Assembly: GCA_947258805.1 (NCBI GenBank)
Contig: CAMYJV010000066.1
Span: forward strand, 1 to 17,288
Length of the DNA stretch: 17,288 bases
DNA from: an uncultured Gammaproteobacteria bacterium
Lineage (GTDB): Bacteria; Pseudomonadota; Gammaproteobacteria; GCA-2729495
Direction of reading: 5' to 3'
The notes below the pieces were generated by a model. That model ran no database searches and was not told the origin of the DNA. It was given only the letters and a program-made list of their open reading frames with translations. The position numbers and the translations under genes were made by a program. This document shows, in pieces, positions 17,141 to 17,288 of the stretch; position 1 is the stretch's first letter, and every line of letters begins with the position of its first letter.

Positions 17141-17172
17141 CAACGCCGGTTATCCCCGACACGGAGACTGAA

Positions 17173-17288
17173 ATGGCTGTTAGGAAGAAGACATCGCGCA
17201 AGAAGGCTGCCAAGAAAAAGGTAGCCAAGCGCAAGGTAGCGAAGCGGAAAACGACTAAGCGGAAGACTGCTAAGCGTAAGACCGCCAA
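17173..17288 (+). CDS. Histone H1-like Lys/Arg/Ala/Thr-repeat protein, partial (C-terminus off right edge)
   Basis: An intact Shine-Dalgarno GGAG lies six bases ahead of ATG 17173. The 38 visible codons encode a very basic protein (MAVRKKTSRKKAAKKK, then repeats such as VAKRK and TAKRK). It resembles the C-terminal tails of bacterial histone H1-like and AlgP-type proteins, which bind DNA through lysine-rich disordered repeats. No folded domain is seen. AT content just upstream is much higher than elsewhere in the window. Total length is unknown. Confidence 0.8.
   Translation, partial: MAVRKKTSRKKAAKKKVAKRKVAKRKTTKRKTAKRKTA
17206..17288 (+). repeat. 15-bp coding tandem repeat (pentapeptide xxKRK)
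   Basis: From codon 12 the sequence runs as imperfect 15-base units encoding AAKKK, VAKRK, VAKRK, TTKRK, TAKRK and then TA at the edge. Synonymous differences between units (AAG CGC, AAG CGG, AAG CGT) show that the peptide pattern is kept while bases diverge. Confidence 0.85.

Noticed and set aside
17064..17145. Terminator for ygfA
   Set aside because: I found only GTGA/TCAC four-base pairing around ACGCGT and no hairpin followed by a T-run.

Overview
The window comes from a high-GC gammaproteobacterium. The evidence is the conserved block ygfB-pepP-ubiH-ubiI-(...)-gcvT-gcvH-gcvP on one strand, and zapA-6S RNA-ygfA on the other, around a short divergent intergenic region. This is essentially the E. 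coli neighbourhood. It differs in four ways: glycine decarboxylase is split into gcvPA and gcvPB, a coiled-coil gene precedes zapA, two genes are inserted between ubiI and gcvT, and further genes follow gcvPB. The split P-protein and the GC content point to a non-enteric, possibly uncultured lineage; I cannot name the genus.

Minus strand, upstream unit (15603 to 8991): ygfB, the aminopeptidase gene pepP, and two UbiH/UbiI-type FAD monooxygenase genes for ubiquinone synthesis. Then come a membrane protein with an inactive transglutaminase domain and seven C-terminal helices, and a RimK-like ATP-grasp ligase. Spacing is 12 nt or less, or the genes overlap. Both Ubi genes are broken: each appears to have lost an internal segment whose length is not a multiple of three, so each lies in two frames.

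Minus strand, downstream unit (8944 to beyond position 1): a tandem glycine riboswitch leads into gcvT-gcvH-gcvPA-gcvPB, the glycine cleavage system. It is followed without a visible break by a ribokinase-like (PfkB) kinase, a 935-residue duplicated HtrA-like protease whose second protease domain has lost its catalytic residues, and a DUF4124/M23 peptidase that runs off the left edge. Gaps of at most 13 nt and overlaps of 4, 17 and 25 nt suggest one transcript. Glycine sensing may therefore reach two envelope proteins.

Plus strand (15647 to the end): a good sigma70-type promoter only six bases ahead of a small coiled-coil gene (probably a leaderless mRNA), zapA for cell division, 6S RNA, ygfA (5-formyltetrahydrofolate cyclo-ligase, functionally linked to the one-carbon metabolism of the gcv system), and the start of a Lys/Arg/Ala/Thr-repeat histone H1-like protein cut by the right edge.

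No mobile element, CRISPR array, tRNA or rRNA was seen. No wholly new system is proved. The observations most worth following are the glycine-riboswitch operon that extends into envelope proteases, the bacterial protease/pseudoprotease duplication, the leaderless zap operon, and the paired damage in the ubi genes.
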